Positions 1-8,874 of a stretch of DNA of 64,000 nt are shown here, piece by piece; position 1 is the stretch's first letter, and every line of letters starts with the position of its first letter. Under the pieces are notes generated by a model. The model saw only the letters and a list, made by a program, of their open reading frames with translations. It was not told the DNA's origin and made no database searches. The DNA comes from CALKJU01 sp035326425 (GTDB lineage Bacteria > Pseudomonadota > Alphaproteobacteria > Geminicoccales > Geminicoccaceae), in the NCBI GenBank assembly GCA_035326425.1, contig DAOLFG010000001.1:116159-180158 (forward strand), written 5' to 3'. The position numbers and the translations under genes are program-made.

Positions 1-1
1 A

Positions 2-847
2 GCGTTCCTGTCGACGATCCTCTGGGCGTCGGCGTTTCCGGTCACCCAGCACCTGCTGGAGACCTGGGATCCGCTGCCGCTCGCCGCCGCACGGCTGGGC
101 CTCGCCAGCGCCGCGATGCTGGTCATGGCCTTCATGTCGCGGCAGCTGCCGGCCGCGCGGGCGCTGCCCTGGCGCGACATCTGCCTCCTGGGCGGCCTCG
201 GCGTCGCCGTCTCGGTGCTGTGCCTGCTGGCCGGCCAGGCGCTGTCGGATCCGGTCACGGCCTCGGCCATCGCCACCATGCAGCCGGTGGCGGCGCTGCT
301 GATCGGCTACGCCAGCGGCCGCGAGCGGCTGCGGCCGCTGCAGATCATGGGCATCCTGCTGGCGGTATCCGGTGCCCTGGTCGTCAGCCCGGCGAGCCAG
401 GGTGCGGCCTTCCGCGGCGGCGAGCCGCTGCTGGTCGCCAACGTGCTGTTGTGGACCTGGTACTCGCACGGCGCCCGCGAGCGGCTGGGCGGGCTCGGCA
501 CCTTCGCCGTCGGCGGGCTGACCATGGCCGTGGCCTCGGCAGTCCTGGTCGCCGGCTCGATCGCGGTGAGCCCGATCCATCCGCAGGCGGTGGATCTCAG
601 CCTCGACTCCCTACCCTGGCTGTTCTGGATGGGCGTCGTCGGCATCGGGCTGTCGGTGCCCTTGTGGCTCTCCAGCGTGCGGCTGCTCGGGCTCGCCATT
701 GCCTCGCTGCACATCAACCTGGCGCCGTTCTACGTCATCCTGATCGGCCTGCTGTTCGGCGGGTCGCTGAGCGCCCGGCAGATCTTCGGCGCCGGCCTCG
801 TCGCCACCGGCGCCATCGTCGCCCAGCGATTCCGGCAGGTGCGTTGA
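2..847 (+). CDS. EamA-family (DMT superfamily) transporter, 5' partial
   Basis: The reading frame is open from the first bases of the window, so the N-terminus lies outside. The visible protein is a chain of hydrophobic helices with the two-fold repeat expected of EamA/RhaT-type drug/metabolite exporters: WASAFPVTQ near the left edge is typical of the first helix, and the second repeat begins near LLVANVLLWTWY. It would act in the inner membrane; the substrate cannot be read from sequence. It ends 96 bases before the sugar ABC operon on the same strand and is probably a separate transcription unit. Confidence 0.85.
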   Translation, partial: AFLSTILWASAFPVTQHLLETWDPLPLAAARLGLASAAMLVMAFMSRQLPAARALPWRDICLLGGLGVAVSVLCLLAGQALSDPVTASAIATMQPVAALLIGYASGRERLRPLQIMGILLAVSGALVVSPASQGAAFRGGEPLLVANVLLWTWYSHGARERLGGLGTFAVGGLTMAVASAVLVAGSIAVSPIHPQAVDLSLDSLPWLFWMGVVGIGLSVPLWLSSVRLLGLAIASLHINLAPFYVILIGLLFGGSLSARQIFGAGLVATGAIVAQRFRQVR

Positions 848-872
848 CGCTCCCACGACCGGTCGATACGTT
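844..872 (+). promoter_or_regulatory. Candidate sigma-70-type promoter for the first sugar ABC operon
   Basis: TTGACG (844-849) and TACGTT (867-872) are separated by 17 bases, 71 bases upstream of the binding-protein start. The -35 box overlaps the stop codon of the transporter. This is a spacing and consensus argument only. Confidence 0.35.
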
Positions 873-943
873 CCGCCCCTGTCGGCCTGTCCGACCAGCC
901 GAGGTGACGATACCGGCTGCCAAGATCAGGGAGCAAACGAGCT

Positions 944-1951
944 ATGGCCGTCTCGCGTCGCGCGTTCACCTTCGGCAGCCTGCTGGCGGCCGGCACCCTC
1001 GGCATGCCGGTCTTCGCGAAGGCCCAGGCCGGCAAGACCGTGGCCCTGCTGTTCGACAGCCTGGTCTCGCCCTTCTGGGTCTCGGGCCTCGAGATCATGA
1101 AGCAGAAGGCGGCGGCCAACGGCTGGACCGTGCTGGAGAACATCTCGAACTTCGACGACAACAAGCAGTTCGAGCAGGTCAAGGCGATGATCGCCCGCAA
1201 GGTCGACGGGATCCTGATCATCCAGACCGACAGCAAGGCGGTGATCCCGGCCATCCGGGCGGCCAACGAGGCCAACATCCCGATGGTCCACTTCAACCGG
1301 CCGCCGGCCGAGTCGGACGCCTTCTCGGTGGCGATCCAGGCCGACAACCGGCAGATCACCCGCGACACCGTGCAGTTCATGGTCGACGAGGCCAAGCGCC
1401 TCGGCGGCAAGTACAAGGCCTGCATCCTGATCGGCGACCTCGGCGACGTGAACGCCATCCAGCGCCGCGACGGCTTCTTCGACATCGTCGACCAGCACAA
1501 GGATCTCGTCGAGGTGGTGGCGCGCGTCTCCACCGAGTGGAACGCCGACAAGGCCTTCGCCGGCCTGACCAACGCGCTGCAGGCCAACCCCGACGTCAAC
1601 TTCCTGTTCACCTCATCGGACTTCATGCACCCGCAGATCCAGCAGGTGCTCGAGACCTTCGACATGTGGCACAAGCGCGGCGAGCCTGGCCACGTCATCT
1701 TCGGCGGCTTCGACGGCGACGCCGGCGCCTACCAGCGCCTGCTCGACGGCTATCTGGACGCCTGCGGCGTCCAGAACCTGTTCCTCGAGGTCGACATGGC
1801 CTTCCAGGCCTTCCAGGACATGTGGGCCGGCAAGAAGCCCGACAAGCTGCTGCTCGATCCGGGCTTCGTCATCACCCAGGACAACCTGGAGAAGGTGCGC
1901 GACCAGATGTGGGGCTTCGTCGTCTGGACGAAGAACGGCGGCAAGCCCTGA
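944..1951 (+). CDS. Sugar ABC transporter substrate-binding protein (RbsB/Peripla_BP_4 type)
   Basis: A 335-residue periplasmic binding protein. The N-terminus has a twin-arginine-like signal (SRRAF followed by a hydrophobic stretch ending near AKAQA), suggesting Tat export. The mature part starts with the GKTVALLFDSLVSPFW strand-helix typical of the ribose/galactose binding family, and KVDGILIIQTDSKAV is the usual hinge-proximal segment. It delivers a sugar or polyol to the permeases and ATPase encoded next. The order binding protein, permease, ATPase, permease shows a single importer with two different membrane subunits. The ligand is not predictable. Confidence 0.9.
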   Translation: MAVSRRAFTFGSLLAAGTLGMPVFAKAQAGKTVALLFDSLVSPFWVSGLEIMKQKAAANGWTVLENISNFDDNKQFEQVKAMIARKVDGILIIQTDSKAVIPAIRAANEANIPMVHFNRPPAESDAFSVAIQADNRQITRDTVQFMVDEAKRLGGKYKACILIGDLGDVNAIQRRDGFFDIVDQHKDLVEVVARVSTEWNADKAFAGLTNALQANPDVNFLFTSSDFMHPQIQQVLETFDMWHKRGEPGHVIFGGFDGDAGAYQRLLDGYLDACGVQNLFLEVDMAFQAFQDMWAGKKPDKLLLDPGFVITQDNLEKVRDQMWGFVVWTKNGGKP

Positions 1952-1994
1952 GCCCGCGCCCTGGAATCGCCCCTAGAATCGATCGTATCGTCGC

Positions 1995-3035
1995 GTGAGC
2001 ACGGCTGAGCCGACCCGGCTCGGCGGCGCTGCGGCCCCGGCTTCCCGGCCGTGGCTGCGGCGCCTGCTGCTCTCCGAATATCTCGTGCTGGCGCTGACGG
2101 TGCTCTACGTGGCGCTGATGGCGCCGATAGCACCCGAGCTGCTGGCGGCCGCCACCTGGGCCGACATCCTGGGGGCGATGATGCCCCTGCTCATCATCGC
2201 CATCGGCCAGACCTTCGTGCTGATCGTCGCCGGCATCGACCTGTCGGCAACCTCGGTGCTGGCGATGTCCAGCGTCATGGCGGCGGCGGTGATGACGCTG
2301 GACGGGCCGCTGGGCGGTGCGGCACCGGCCATCGTGGTGACGGCCGGCATCCTGACCTTCATGGCCGTGGGCGGGGCCATCGGCGCCTTCAACGGCGCCT
2401 GCGTCACCCGGCTCGACATGCCGCCCTTCATCGTCACGCTGACGACGATGATGTTCTTCTCGGGGGCCGCCATCTGGGTGACGACGCTGCTCACCGACGA
2501 CGGCAGCTCGATCGGCAACCTGCCGCGCGCCTTCGTCTTCATCGGCCAGGGCCGGGTGTTCGGCATCCCGTTCTCGGTGCTGATCGCGGTGGTGCTGGGT
2601 CTGCTGGCGCACATCGTGCTCAGCCGCACGCTCTACGGCCGCTGGCTGTTCGCCATCGGCCTCAACGCCCACGCCGCCGAGGTCTCGGGCGTGCCGGTGC
2701 GGCGGGTGGTCTTCCTGGCCTACGTCGTCTCGGGCCTGTGCGCCGGCCTTGCCGCCGTCATCTACACCGGCCGCATCGAGACCGGCACGCCGGTGCTGGG
2801 CCAGCGCATCCTGCTGGACGTCGTGGGTGCCGCGGTCATCGGCGGCGTGTCGCTGTTCGGCGGCAAGGGCAAGATCGTCTGGACGGTCTATGGCGCCCTG
2901 TTCCTGACCGTCATCGACAAGGGCCTGCAGCTGCTGGGCCTGTCGCTGGCCTCGACCTTCGCGGTGAAGGGCGGGGTGATCCTGGCGGCGGCCGTGCTCG
3001 ACGCCCAGCGCCAGCGCCTCGCCGCCCGGGGCTGA
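1995..3035 (+). CDS. Sugar ABC transporter permease (RbsC/BPD_transp_2 family)
   Basis: A 346-residue inner-membrane protein starting at GTG, with about 9-10 hydrophobic helices. The conserved loop GQTFVLIVAGIDLSATSV is the family hallmark of ribose-type permeases, and AAVIGGVSLFGGKGKI near the C-terminus is also typical. It should form the membrane channel as a heterodimer with the permease at 4569-5549. The following ATPase starts 5 bases after its stop, so translation is probably coupled. Confidence 0.92.
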   Translation: MSTAEPTRLGGAAAPASRPWLRRLLLSEYLVLALTVLYVALMAPIAPELLAAATWADILGAMMPLLIIAIGQTFVLIVAGIDLSATSVLAMSSVMAAAVMTLDGPLGGAAPAIVVTAGILTFMAVGGAIGAFNGACVTRLDMPPFIVTLTTMMFFSGAAIWVTTLLTDDGSSIGNLPRAFVFIGQGRVFGIPFSVLIAVVLGLLAHIVLSRTLYGRWLFAIGLNAHAAEVSGVPVRRVVFLAYVVSGLCAGLAAVIYTGRIETGTPVLGQRILLDVVGAAVIGGVSLFGGKGKIVWTVYGALFLTVIDKGLQLLGLSLASTFAVKGGVILAAAVLDAQRQRLAARG

Positions 3036-3039
3036 GGCG

Positions 3040-4572
3040 ATGGCCGAGCCGCTCCTGCGCATCGAGGGCCTGACCAAGAGCTTCTTCGGTGTCGAGGTGC
3101 TGCACGGCGTCGGCTTCACGCTGGAGGCCGGCCGGGTGCTCGGGCTGGTCGGCGAGAACGGCTCCGGCAAGTCGACGACGATGAACATCCTGGGTGGCGT
3201 CCACCAGCCGGACGGCGGTGCCATGTGGCTCGCCGACCGGCCCTACCAGCCGCGCGGGCCGCGCGACGCCGCCGGGAACGGCATCGCCTTCATCCACCAG
3301 GAGCTGAACCTCTTCAAGAACCTGAGCATCGAGGAGAACCTGTTCATCGGCGGGTTCCCGAAGCTCGTGCCCGGCCTGCCGCTGATCGACCGGCGCAGGG
3401 TGCGCGCCCGCACGGCGGAGCTGCTGAAGGCCGTCGAGCTGGACCTGCCGCCCTCGACCATGGTCAGCCGCCTCAGCCAGGGCGAGCGGCAGCTGCTCGA
3501 GATCGCCAAGGCGCTGGCGCAGGACGCCCGCATCGTCATCTTCGACGAGCCCACGACGTCGCTCACCGCGCGCGAGAGCGAGCGGCTGTTCGCGCTGATC
3601 GGCCGGCTGCGCCAGCGCGGCATCGCCGTCATCTATATCAGCCACATCCTGGGCGACGTGATGCGCTTATGCGACGACGTCGTGGTGCTGCGCGACGGCC
3701 ATCTGGTCGGCCACGCGTCGGTGGCCGAGATGGATGTCGGCAGGCTGATCACGTTGATGGTCGGCCGCCGCATCGACCAGATCTACCCGCCGCGCCAGCC
3801 GGCGGTGCGGCCCGGCACGCCGGTGCTGGAGGTCGCGGGCCTGACGCAGCACGGCATCGTCAAGGATCTCGATTTCACCGTGCGCGCCGGCGAGGTGCTG
3901 GGCGTGGCGGGACTCATGGGTTCCGGCCGGTCCGAGACCGCGCGCATCCTGTTCGGCCTCGATCCGTACCAGTCGGGCACGATCCGGGTCGACGGCCGGC
4001 CGCTCGACAAGCCGACGCCCGAGGCGTCCATGGAGGCCGGCATCGCCTTCCTCACTGAGGACCGCCGGGTCGAGGGCCTGCTGATGGAGGGGGCGATCGC
4101 CGACAACATCGCCCTGCCCTCGCTGCCGCGCTACGCCACCGGCTGGAGCCGCCTCGTCGAGCGCACCCGGCTGGGCGACGATGTCGAGAAGATGGGCCGC
4201 GAGGTGACGATCAACGCCCGCGACCTGGTGACGACGCTGGCCAAGAACCTGTCGGGTGGCAACCAGCAGAAGGTCGTGATCGGCAAGTGGCTGCTGCGCG
4301 GCCCCAGATTGTTCATCCTCGACGAGCCGACGCGCGGCATCGACGTCGGCGCCAAGTACGAGGTCTACAAGATCATCAACCGCCTGGCCGAGAGCGGTGC
4401 CGCCGTCCTCATGATCAGCTCCGAGATCGAGGAGCTGATCGGCATGTGCGACCGCATCGTGGTGATGAGCCACGGCGAGATCAGCGGCCGCTTCGATCGC
4501 CAGGCGTTCGACCGCGAGGCCATCCTGCGCTCGGCGATGTGGGACAACGTCAAGACGGGTGCGGCCGCATGA
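3040..4572 (+). CDS. Sugar ABC transporter ATPase with two nucleotide-binding domains (RbsA/MglA family)
   Basis: 510 residues with two fused ABC domains. The first has Walker A GENGSGKS (about 38-45), signature LSQGE (about 145-149) and Walker B IVIFDE (about 165-170). The second has a degenerate P-loop (GLMGSGRSE) and signature LSGGNQQK with LFILDEPTRGIDVG, as usual in RbsA. It powers sugar uptake through the adjacent permeases. The stop codon overlaps the next start as ATGA. Confidence 0.95.
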   Translation: MAEPLLRIEGLTKSFFGVEVLHGVGFTLEAGRVLGLVGENGSGKSTTMNILGGVHQPDGGAMWLADRPYQPRGPRDAAGNGIAFIHQELNLFKNLSIEENLFIGGFPKLVPGLPLIDRRRVRARTAELLKAVELDLPPSTMVSRLSQGERQLLEIAKALAQDARIVIFDEPTTSLTARESERLFALIGRLRQRGIAVIYISHILGDVMRLCDDVVVLRDGHLVGHASVAEMDVGRLITLMVGRRIDQIYPPRQPAVRPGTPVLEVAGLTQHGIVKDLDFTVRAGEVLGVAGLMGSGRSETARILFGLDPYQSGTIRVDGRPLDKPTPEASMEAGIAFLTEDRRVEGLLMEGAIADNIALPSLPRYATGWSRLVERTRLGDDVEKMGREVTINARDLVTTLAKNLSGGNQQKVVIGKWLLRGPRLFILDEPTRGIDVGAKYEVYKIINRLAESGAAVLMISSEIEELIGMCDRIVVMSHGEISGRFDRQAFDREAILRSAMWDNVKTGAAA

Positions 4573-5549
4573 CCGGCGACGCCAACCGCCTGCGCCTGCT
4601 GGTGCTGCAGAACGCGCCTCTCCTGCTGTTCGTGCTGCTGATCGCCACCTTCGCGATCCTGTCCGAACGCTTCCTCACCCCCACCAACTTCCTCAACATC
4701 CTGGCGCAGGCGGCGCACATCGCCATCATCGCCATCGGCATGACCTTCGTGCTGCTGGTGGCCGGCATCGACCTGTCGGTCGGCGCCAACATGTATGCGT
4801 CCTGCATCGTGGTCGCCCTCTACATGAAGGGCATGCACCCGGTGTTCGGCTTCACCGTCGCCGGGTTGCTGGGCCTGCTGTTCGGCGCCTTCAACGCCCT
4901 GATGATCGTCAAGCTCAGGGTGCCGGCCTTCATCGCCACGCTGTCGACGCTGTTCATCGGCCGCGCCGTGGCGCTCTACCTGTCGGGCGTGAAGATGATC
5001 GGCTTCGGCCGCGAGATCCTGCTGCTAGGCCGCTCGAGCTTCCTCGGCGTGCCGGCTGCGATCTGGATCTTCCTGGCCGTCTTCCTCATCGCCTGGATCG
5101 TGCTGCGCCAGACCACCTTCGGCCGGCAGATCTATGCCGTGGGTGCCGACCCCGAGGCCGCCAAGAAGGCCGGCATCGACGTCGGGAAGATCCTGTTCGC
5201 CGTCTACTGCATCTGCGGCCTGCTCGCCGGCATCGGCGGCATGGTCTCGGCGACGCAGGTTGCCGCCGCCTCCTCGACCTTCGGCTTCCAGAAGGAGTTC
5301 CCGGTGATCGCCGCGGCGGTGCTGGGCGGCACCAGCCTGTTCGGCGGCCGGGGCGGCGTCATCGGCACGGTGTTCGGGGCGGTGCTGATCCAGACGGTGG
5401 AGAACGGCCTGGTGATGACCAACGCCGACCCCTACGTCTATCCGCTGATCATCAGCGCCATCATCTTCATCGCCGTGCTGGTCGACTCGATCCGCACCGG
5501 TATGCTGGAGCGGCTCGAGCGCCGGAAGATCCGCGTCGAGCCTGTCTGA
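4569..5549 (+). CDS. Sugar ABC transporter permease, second membrane subunit (RbsC family)
   Basis: 326 residues; the ATG at 4569 overlaps the stop of the ATPase gene, which fixes the start. It carries the family loop GMTFVLLVAGIDLSVGAN and the C-terminal AAAVLGGTSLFGGRGG. Many helices and no extra domains. It pairs with the permease at 1995-3035 in the same operon. The 17-base gap to the dehydrogenase gene indicates co-transcription. Confidence 0.93.
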   Translation: MTGDANRLRLLVLQNAPLLLFVLLIATFAILSERFLTPTNFLNILAQAAHIAIIAIGMTFVLLVAGIDLSVGANMYASCIVVALYMKGMHPVFGFTVAGLLGLLFGAFNALMIVKLRVPAFIATLSTLFIGRAVALYLSGVKMIGFGREILLLGRSSFLGVPAAIWIFLAVFLIAWIVLRQTTFGRQIYAVGADPEAAKKAGIDVGKILFAVYCICGLLAGIGGMVSATQVAAASSTFGFQKEFPVIAAAVLGGTSLFGGRGGVIGTVFGAVLIQTVENGLVMTNADPYVYPLIISAIIFIAVLVDSIRTGMLERLERRKIRVEPV

Positions 5550-5566
5550 GCAGCCGGAGATCAGCC

Positions 5567-6547
5567 ATGGCGGGACGCGCCTGCAAGGTGGCGGTGCTGG
5601 ACGACTACCAGCACGTGGCGGAGCGCTGTGCCGACTGGTCGCGGCTGCGGCCCGAGGCCGAGGTCGACTTCTTCCACGACCACCTGTCCGAGCCCGGCGA
5701 GGTGGTGGCGCGGCTGGCGCCGTTCGACGTGGTCTGCGCCATGCGCGAGCGCACGCCGTTCGATGCCGCCATGCTGGCGACGCTGCCGGCGTTGAAGCTG
5801 CTGGTGACGACGGGTGCGGCCAACGCTTCGATCGACATGGAGGCGGCGGAGGAGTGCGGTGTCACCGTCTGCGGCACCGGCGGCGTCGCCAGCGCCACGC
5901 CCGAGCTGACCTGGGCGCTGATCCTGGCAGCACTGCGCCACCTGCCCGAGGAGACGGCGTCGGTGCGGCGCGGCGGCTGGCAGGAGCATGTCGGCATCGG
6001 CCTCGCCGGCAAGACGCTGGGCGTCATCGGCCTCGGCCGGATCGGCACGGCGGTGGCGCGTGTCGGGCGGGCCTTCGGCATGCATGTCATCGCCTGGAGC
6101 CAGAACCTGACGGCCGGCCGGGCGGCCGAGCAGGGGGTGGAGCGGGTCGAGAAGGCGGCGCTGCTGGCCAGGGCCGACATCGTCACCATCCACCTCAAGC
6201 TGTCGGAGCGGACGCGTGGCCTCCTGGGTGCCGCCGAGCTCGCGCTGATGAAGCCGTCGGCCTGGCTGGTGAACACCTCGCGCGGGCCGATCGTCGACGA
6301 GGCGGCGCTGATCGAGGCGCTGCAGGCCCGCCGCATCGCCGGGGCGGCGCTGGACGTGTTCGACGTCGAGCCGCTGCCGCCCGGCCACCCGTTCCGCAGC
6401 CTCGACAACGTCGTGGCCTCGCCGCACATCGGCTACGTCACGGAGGAGACCTACCGGGTGTTCCACGGCCAGACGGTCGAGAATGTCCGGGCCTGGATCG
6501 ACGGCGCGCCCGTCAGGGTCATCGGTCGCCCGGACACCTGGCCCTAG
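5567..6547 (+). CDS. NAD(P)-dependent D-2-hydroxyacid dehydrogenase family protein
   Basis: 326 residues. The Rossmann nucleotide-binding motif GLGRIG lies at about 155-160. The catalytic triad of the family is present: Arg239 in NTSRGPIVDE, Glu268 in DVFDVEPLP and His287 in SPHIG. It would reduce a 2-keto acid or oxidise a 2-hydroxyacid in the cytoplasm. Its place at the end of the sugar importer operon suggests a role in catabolism of the imported compound, but the substrate is unknown. The ATG sits 17 bases after the permease stop, preceded by an AGCCGGAG ribosome-binding sequence. Confidence 0.92.
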   Translation: MAGRACKVAVLDDYQHVAERCADWSRLRPEAEVDFFHDHLSEPGEVVARLAPFDVVCAMRERTPFDAAMLATLPALKLLVTTGAANASIDMEAAEECGVTVCGTGGVASATPELTWALILAALRHLPEETASVRRGGWQEHVGIGLAGKTLGVIGLGRIGTAVARVGRAFGMHVIAWSQNLTAGRAAEQGVERVEKAALLARADIVTIHLKLSERTRGLLGAAELALMKPSAWLVNTSRGPIVDEAALIEALQARRIAGAALDVFDVEPLPPGHPFRSLDNVVASPHIGYVTEETYRVFHGQTVENVRAWIDGAPVRVIGRPDTWP

Positions 6548-6556
6548 GCCGGGCGG

Positions 6557-7363
6557 GTGCTGGGCTATCGCCACGGCTTCCATGCCGGCGGGCCGGCCGA
6601 CGTCCTGAAGCACGCCGTCTACTGCTTCGTGCTCGACCACGTCCTGCAGAAGCCGAAGCCGGTCTACATGCTGGACACCCATGCCGGCGCCGGCGTCTAC
6701 AGCCTGCGCTCGGAGATGGCCGAGAAGACCGGCGAGTGGCGGCACGGCATCGGCCGGCTGCTCGGGATGCGGGATCCGCCCGAGCTGTTCCGGCGCTATC
6801 TGGCACTGACGCGCGACGTCGGCCGCGACCTCGTCTATCCGGGCTCGCCCGAGCTGGCGCGGCGGATGATGCGACCGCAGGACAGGCTGGAGCTGGCCGA
6901 GCTGCATCCCGCCGACCACGGCCTGCTCGCCGACCGCCTGGGCGGCCAGCGGCGGGTGCGGGTGGCGCGGACCGACGGCCTGGCGCTGCTGATCGCCCGG
7001 ATGCCGCCGCCCGAGCGGCGCGCGGTGGTGATGATCGATCCGAGCTACGAGCTGGCCGACGACGACAAGACGGTGGCGAAGGCGCTGGCCCTGGCGGCGC
7101 GGCGCCTCGCCACCGGCGTCTACCTCGTCTGGTACCCGGTGATCGAGCGGGCGCGCACCGAACGGCTGGTCGAGCGGCTGCGGGCGGTCGGCCCGACGGC
7201 GCGGATCGAGCTCTGCACGGCGCCGGATTCCGCCGGCCGGGGCATGACCGGGTCCGGCGTCGTGGTGGTGAATCCGCCTTGGACCCTAGTGACCAGGGCC
7301 TTGGTCGCCTTGAACGAAATCAACCTTTGGTTGGACATTTCCGGCCCTGTTGCGGCGAGCTGA
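6557..7363 (+). CDS. rlmJ: 23S rRNA (adenine(2030)-N(6))-methyltransferase, with atypical C-terminus
   Basis: 268 residues from a GTG start. The N-terminus (MLGYRHGFHAGGPADVLKH) closely matches the RlmJ/ComJ family, as do LDTHAGAGVY (SAM-binding) and MIDPSYEL, the family's DPPYE-like catalytic segment. RlmJ modifies 23S rRNA A2030 with S-adenosylmethionine. After the conserved VVVNPPWTL the sequence stops resembling the family, and the last ~25 residues are read from DNA of visibly lower GC and different codon choice. The gene looks cut and re-terminated at the edge of the glycosidase cluster. Whether the product is active is unclear, because the catalytic core is intact. Confidence 0.85.
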   Translation: MLGYRHGFHAGGPADVLKHAVYCFVLDHVLQKPKPVYMLDTHAGAGVYSLRSEMAEKTGEWRHGIGRLLGMRDPPELFRRYLALTRDVGRDLVYPGSPELARRMMRPQDRLELAELHPADHGLLADRLGGQRRVRVARTDGLALLIARMPPPERRAVVMIDPSYELADDDKTVAKALALAARRLATGVYLVWYPVIERARTERLVERLRAVGPTARIELCTAPDSAGRGMTGSGVVVVNPPWTLVTRALVALNEINLWLDISGPVAAS

Positions 7364-7671
7364 GAAAAATCCTTGCCCTTTGGGGACATAGCCGCCTATG
7401 CCAAGGTGATCTTGGGGATGTACTGTTGCATCCCTGCATCATTCCGGGCGTCGGGAATATATTTATGGAATAAACTTTTTATTGACAGATGCATCCTCGG
7501 ATGCCGTGTTGCGGTGGCTGTATCGCGTATAGCGTTAGTGATCCAGCGAGGTACGGGGTCGGCGCGTCAGCGGAGGAGGCTCCGTCCGGCCTGTCGACCG
7601 TGAAAGGCGAATGACAAGAACGCGAGCGTCTTTCACCCACCCCAATCAACATTCCTGCGAGGCTCAGACTC
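7364..7671. other. 308-base AT-richer spacer before the first GH26-like gene
   Basis: No convincing gene. A 76-codon open frame (7373-7603) has no family resemblance or good ribosome-binding site. The spacer holds a promoter-like element at 7465-7487. Its base composition is clearly lower in GC than the flanking genes, and the change begins inside the last codons of rlmJ. Confidence 0.6.
7465..7487 (+). promoter_or_regulatory. Promoter-like element, copy 1: AT-rich upstream block plus TTGACA
   Basis: The 23-base element begins ATGGAATAAAC and ends TTGACA; 20 of its 23 bases recur in the same spacing at 11128-11150, upstream of the second GH26-like gene. TTGACA is a perfect -35 box and the AT-rich block in front resembles an UP element. 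No good -10 box is visible 17 bases downstream (CGTGTT). It lies 184 bases before the start codon. Confidence 0.45.
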
Positions 7672-8874
7672 ATGATTGTTCGGCACCCAGGGGTAATGCG
7701 CGCCGCTGCGCGCAAGCCTGTCCATCGCTCGCCGCTGCTCAGGCGGTTCCTAGGCGTCTCGGTGCTCCTGGGCGCTGCCGCCATGGCGTCGGGCGAGGTG
7801 CTGGCAGCCGCAGCGGCTGACGAGACCCGGGCCACACCGGCTCCGATCAGCCTGATCGGAGCCGTGGGCGCCGCCGCCGCGCCATCACCCTTCGGCGCCC
7901 TGCCCCTGACGCTGCCCGGCGAGTCGCGGTCCGCGGCACCGATCCTGCTGGCGAGCCATCAGAACAACGGCGGGGGCGGCGGCAGCTCCAGCGGCAACCA
8001 GTCGGGCCTGTCGTGGAAGTCCGGCAGCCAGTGCTACTCCGAGCAGTTCGAGAACTATCGCGGCCGCAAGGTCGACGTGAACTCGCTGTTCCTCGGACGG
8101 ACCTCCTGGAACGGCGTCCTGGGCAATCTGCGCGGGTCGAACGTCGAGCGGGCTGCCGACCGGCCCGGGCAGATCGCGGTGGCGCTGGCGATGCTGATGA
8201 AGGGCGAGAGCTTCAAGGACTGCAACAACGGCAAGCTCGACAGCACCTTCAAGGACATCGGCAAGGCGCTGAGCCGGGGCAACATGGACGGCACGATCGT
8301 CCGCCTGGGCTGGGAGGCCAACGGCACCAGCTATGTCTGGAGCATCCGCGACCAGGTCGAGCCCTACAAGCAGTGCTTCAAGCGGCTGGTCGGCATTCTC
8401 CGCAAGGAGGCACCGAAGATCCTGATCGAGTGGTCGATGCGCAAGGACAACGGCGCCTCGGCCGGCGTCCACCAGCTCTATCCGGGCAACGACGTCGTCG
8501 ACTACATCGGCACCAGCCTCTACGACCGCTATCCGTCGAGCAACAACCAGCAGCAGTGGGACGAGAACTACCGGCTGACCAAGCAGGGCGGCCCGAAGGG
8601 TCTCGGCACCTGGCTCGAGTTCGCCAAGTCGAAGGGCAAGAAGGTCTCGCTGTCCGAGTGGGCCATCTCGAACACCTACCCGTCGTCGTCGAAGGACAAT
8701 CCGTTCTACGTCGAGAAGGTGTTCCAGTTCCTGAAGTCGAATGCCTCGAACATCGGCTACGAGGCCTACTTCAACTGCGTCGGCGTCGATGCCCGCCGCT
8801 ATCTCCTGCTGCCGGAGTCCCGCAACCCCAAGACGTCCGCCAAGTACAGGGAGCTCTGGCGCAAGGGCGCCTGA
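7672..8874 (+). CDS. Secreted GH26-like glycoside hydrolase, paralogue 1
   Basis: 400 residues with a signal peptide (hydrophobic stretch about 25-47) and a low-complexity Gly/Ser linker (about 98-110) before the catalytic domain. The domain fits clan GH-A, family 26-like: RLGWEANG supplies the probable acid/base Glu215, LSEWA the probable nucleophile Glu329, and YPGNDVVDYIGTSLYD is the typical strand between them. Cysteines in QCYSE, DCNNG, QCFKR and FNCVG recur in all three paralogues and could form disulfides outside the cytoplasm. GH26 enzymes cleave beta-mannans or beta-1,3/1,4-glucans; the actual glycan is unknown. The leader segment CGAGGCTCA just upstream is shared with paralogue 2. 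Confidence 0.85.
   Translation: MIVRHPGVMRAAARKPVHRSPLLRRFLGVSVLLGAAAMASGEVLAAAAADETRATPAPISLIGAVGAAAAPSPFGALPLTLPGESRSAAPILLASHQNNGGGGGSSSGNQSGLSWKSGSQCYSEQFENYRGRKVDVNSLFLGRTSWNGVLGNLRGSNVERAADRPGQIAVALAMLMKGESFKDCNNGKLDSTFKDIGKALSRGNMDGTIVRLGWEANGTSYVWSIRDQVEPYKQCFKRLVGILRKEAPKILIEWSMRKDNGASAGVHQLYPGNDVVDYIGTSLYDRYPSSNNQQQWDENYRLTKQGGPKGLGTWLEFAKSKGKKVSLSEWAISNTYPSSSKDNPFYVEKVFQFLKSNASNIGYEAYFNCVGVDARRYLLLPESRNPKTSAKYRELWRKGA

Noticed and set aside
220..1998. 592-codon open frame over the transporter and binding-protein genes
   Set aside because: Arg/Ala/Gly/Pro-rich shadow frame with no domain and overlapping two well-supported genes in another frame.
7373..7603. 76-codon frame in the spacer before the first GH26-like gene
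   Set aside because: No ribosome-binding site and no similarity; it runs through the promoter-like element.
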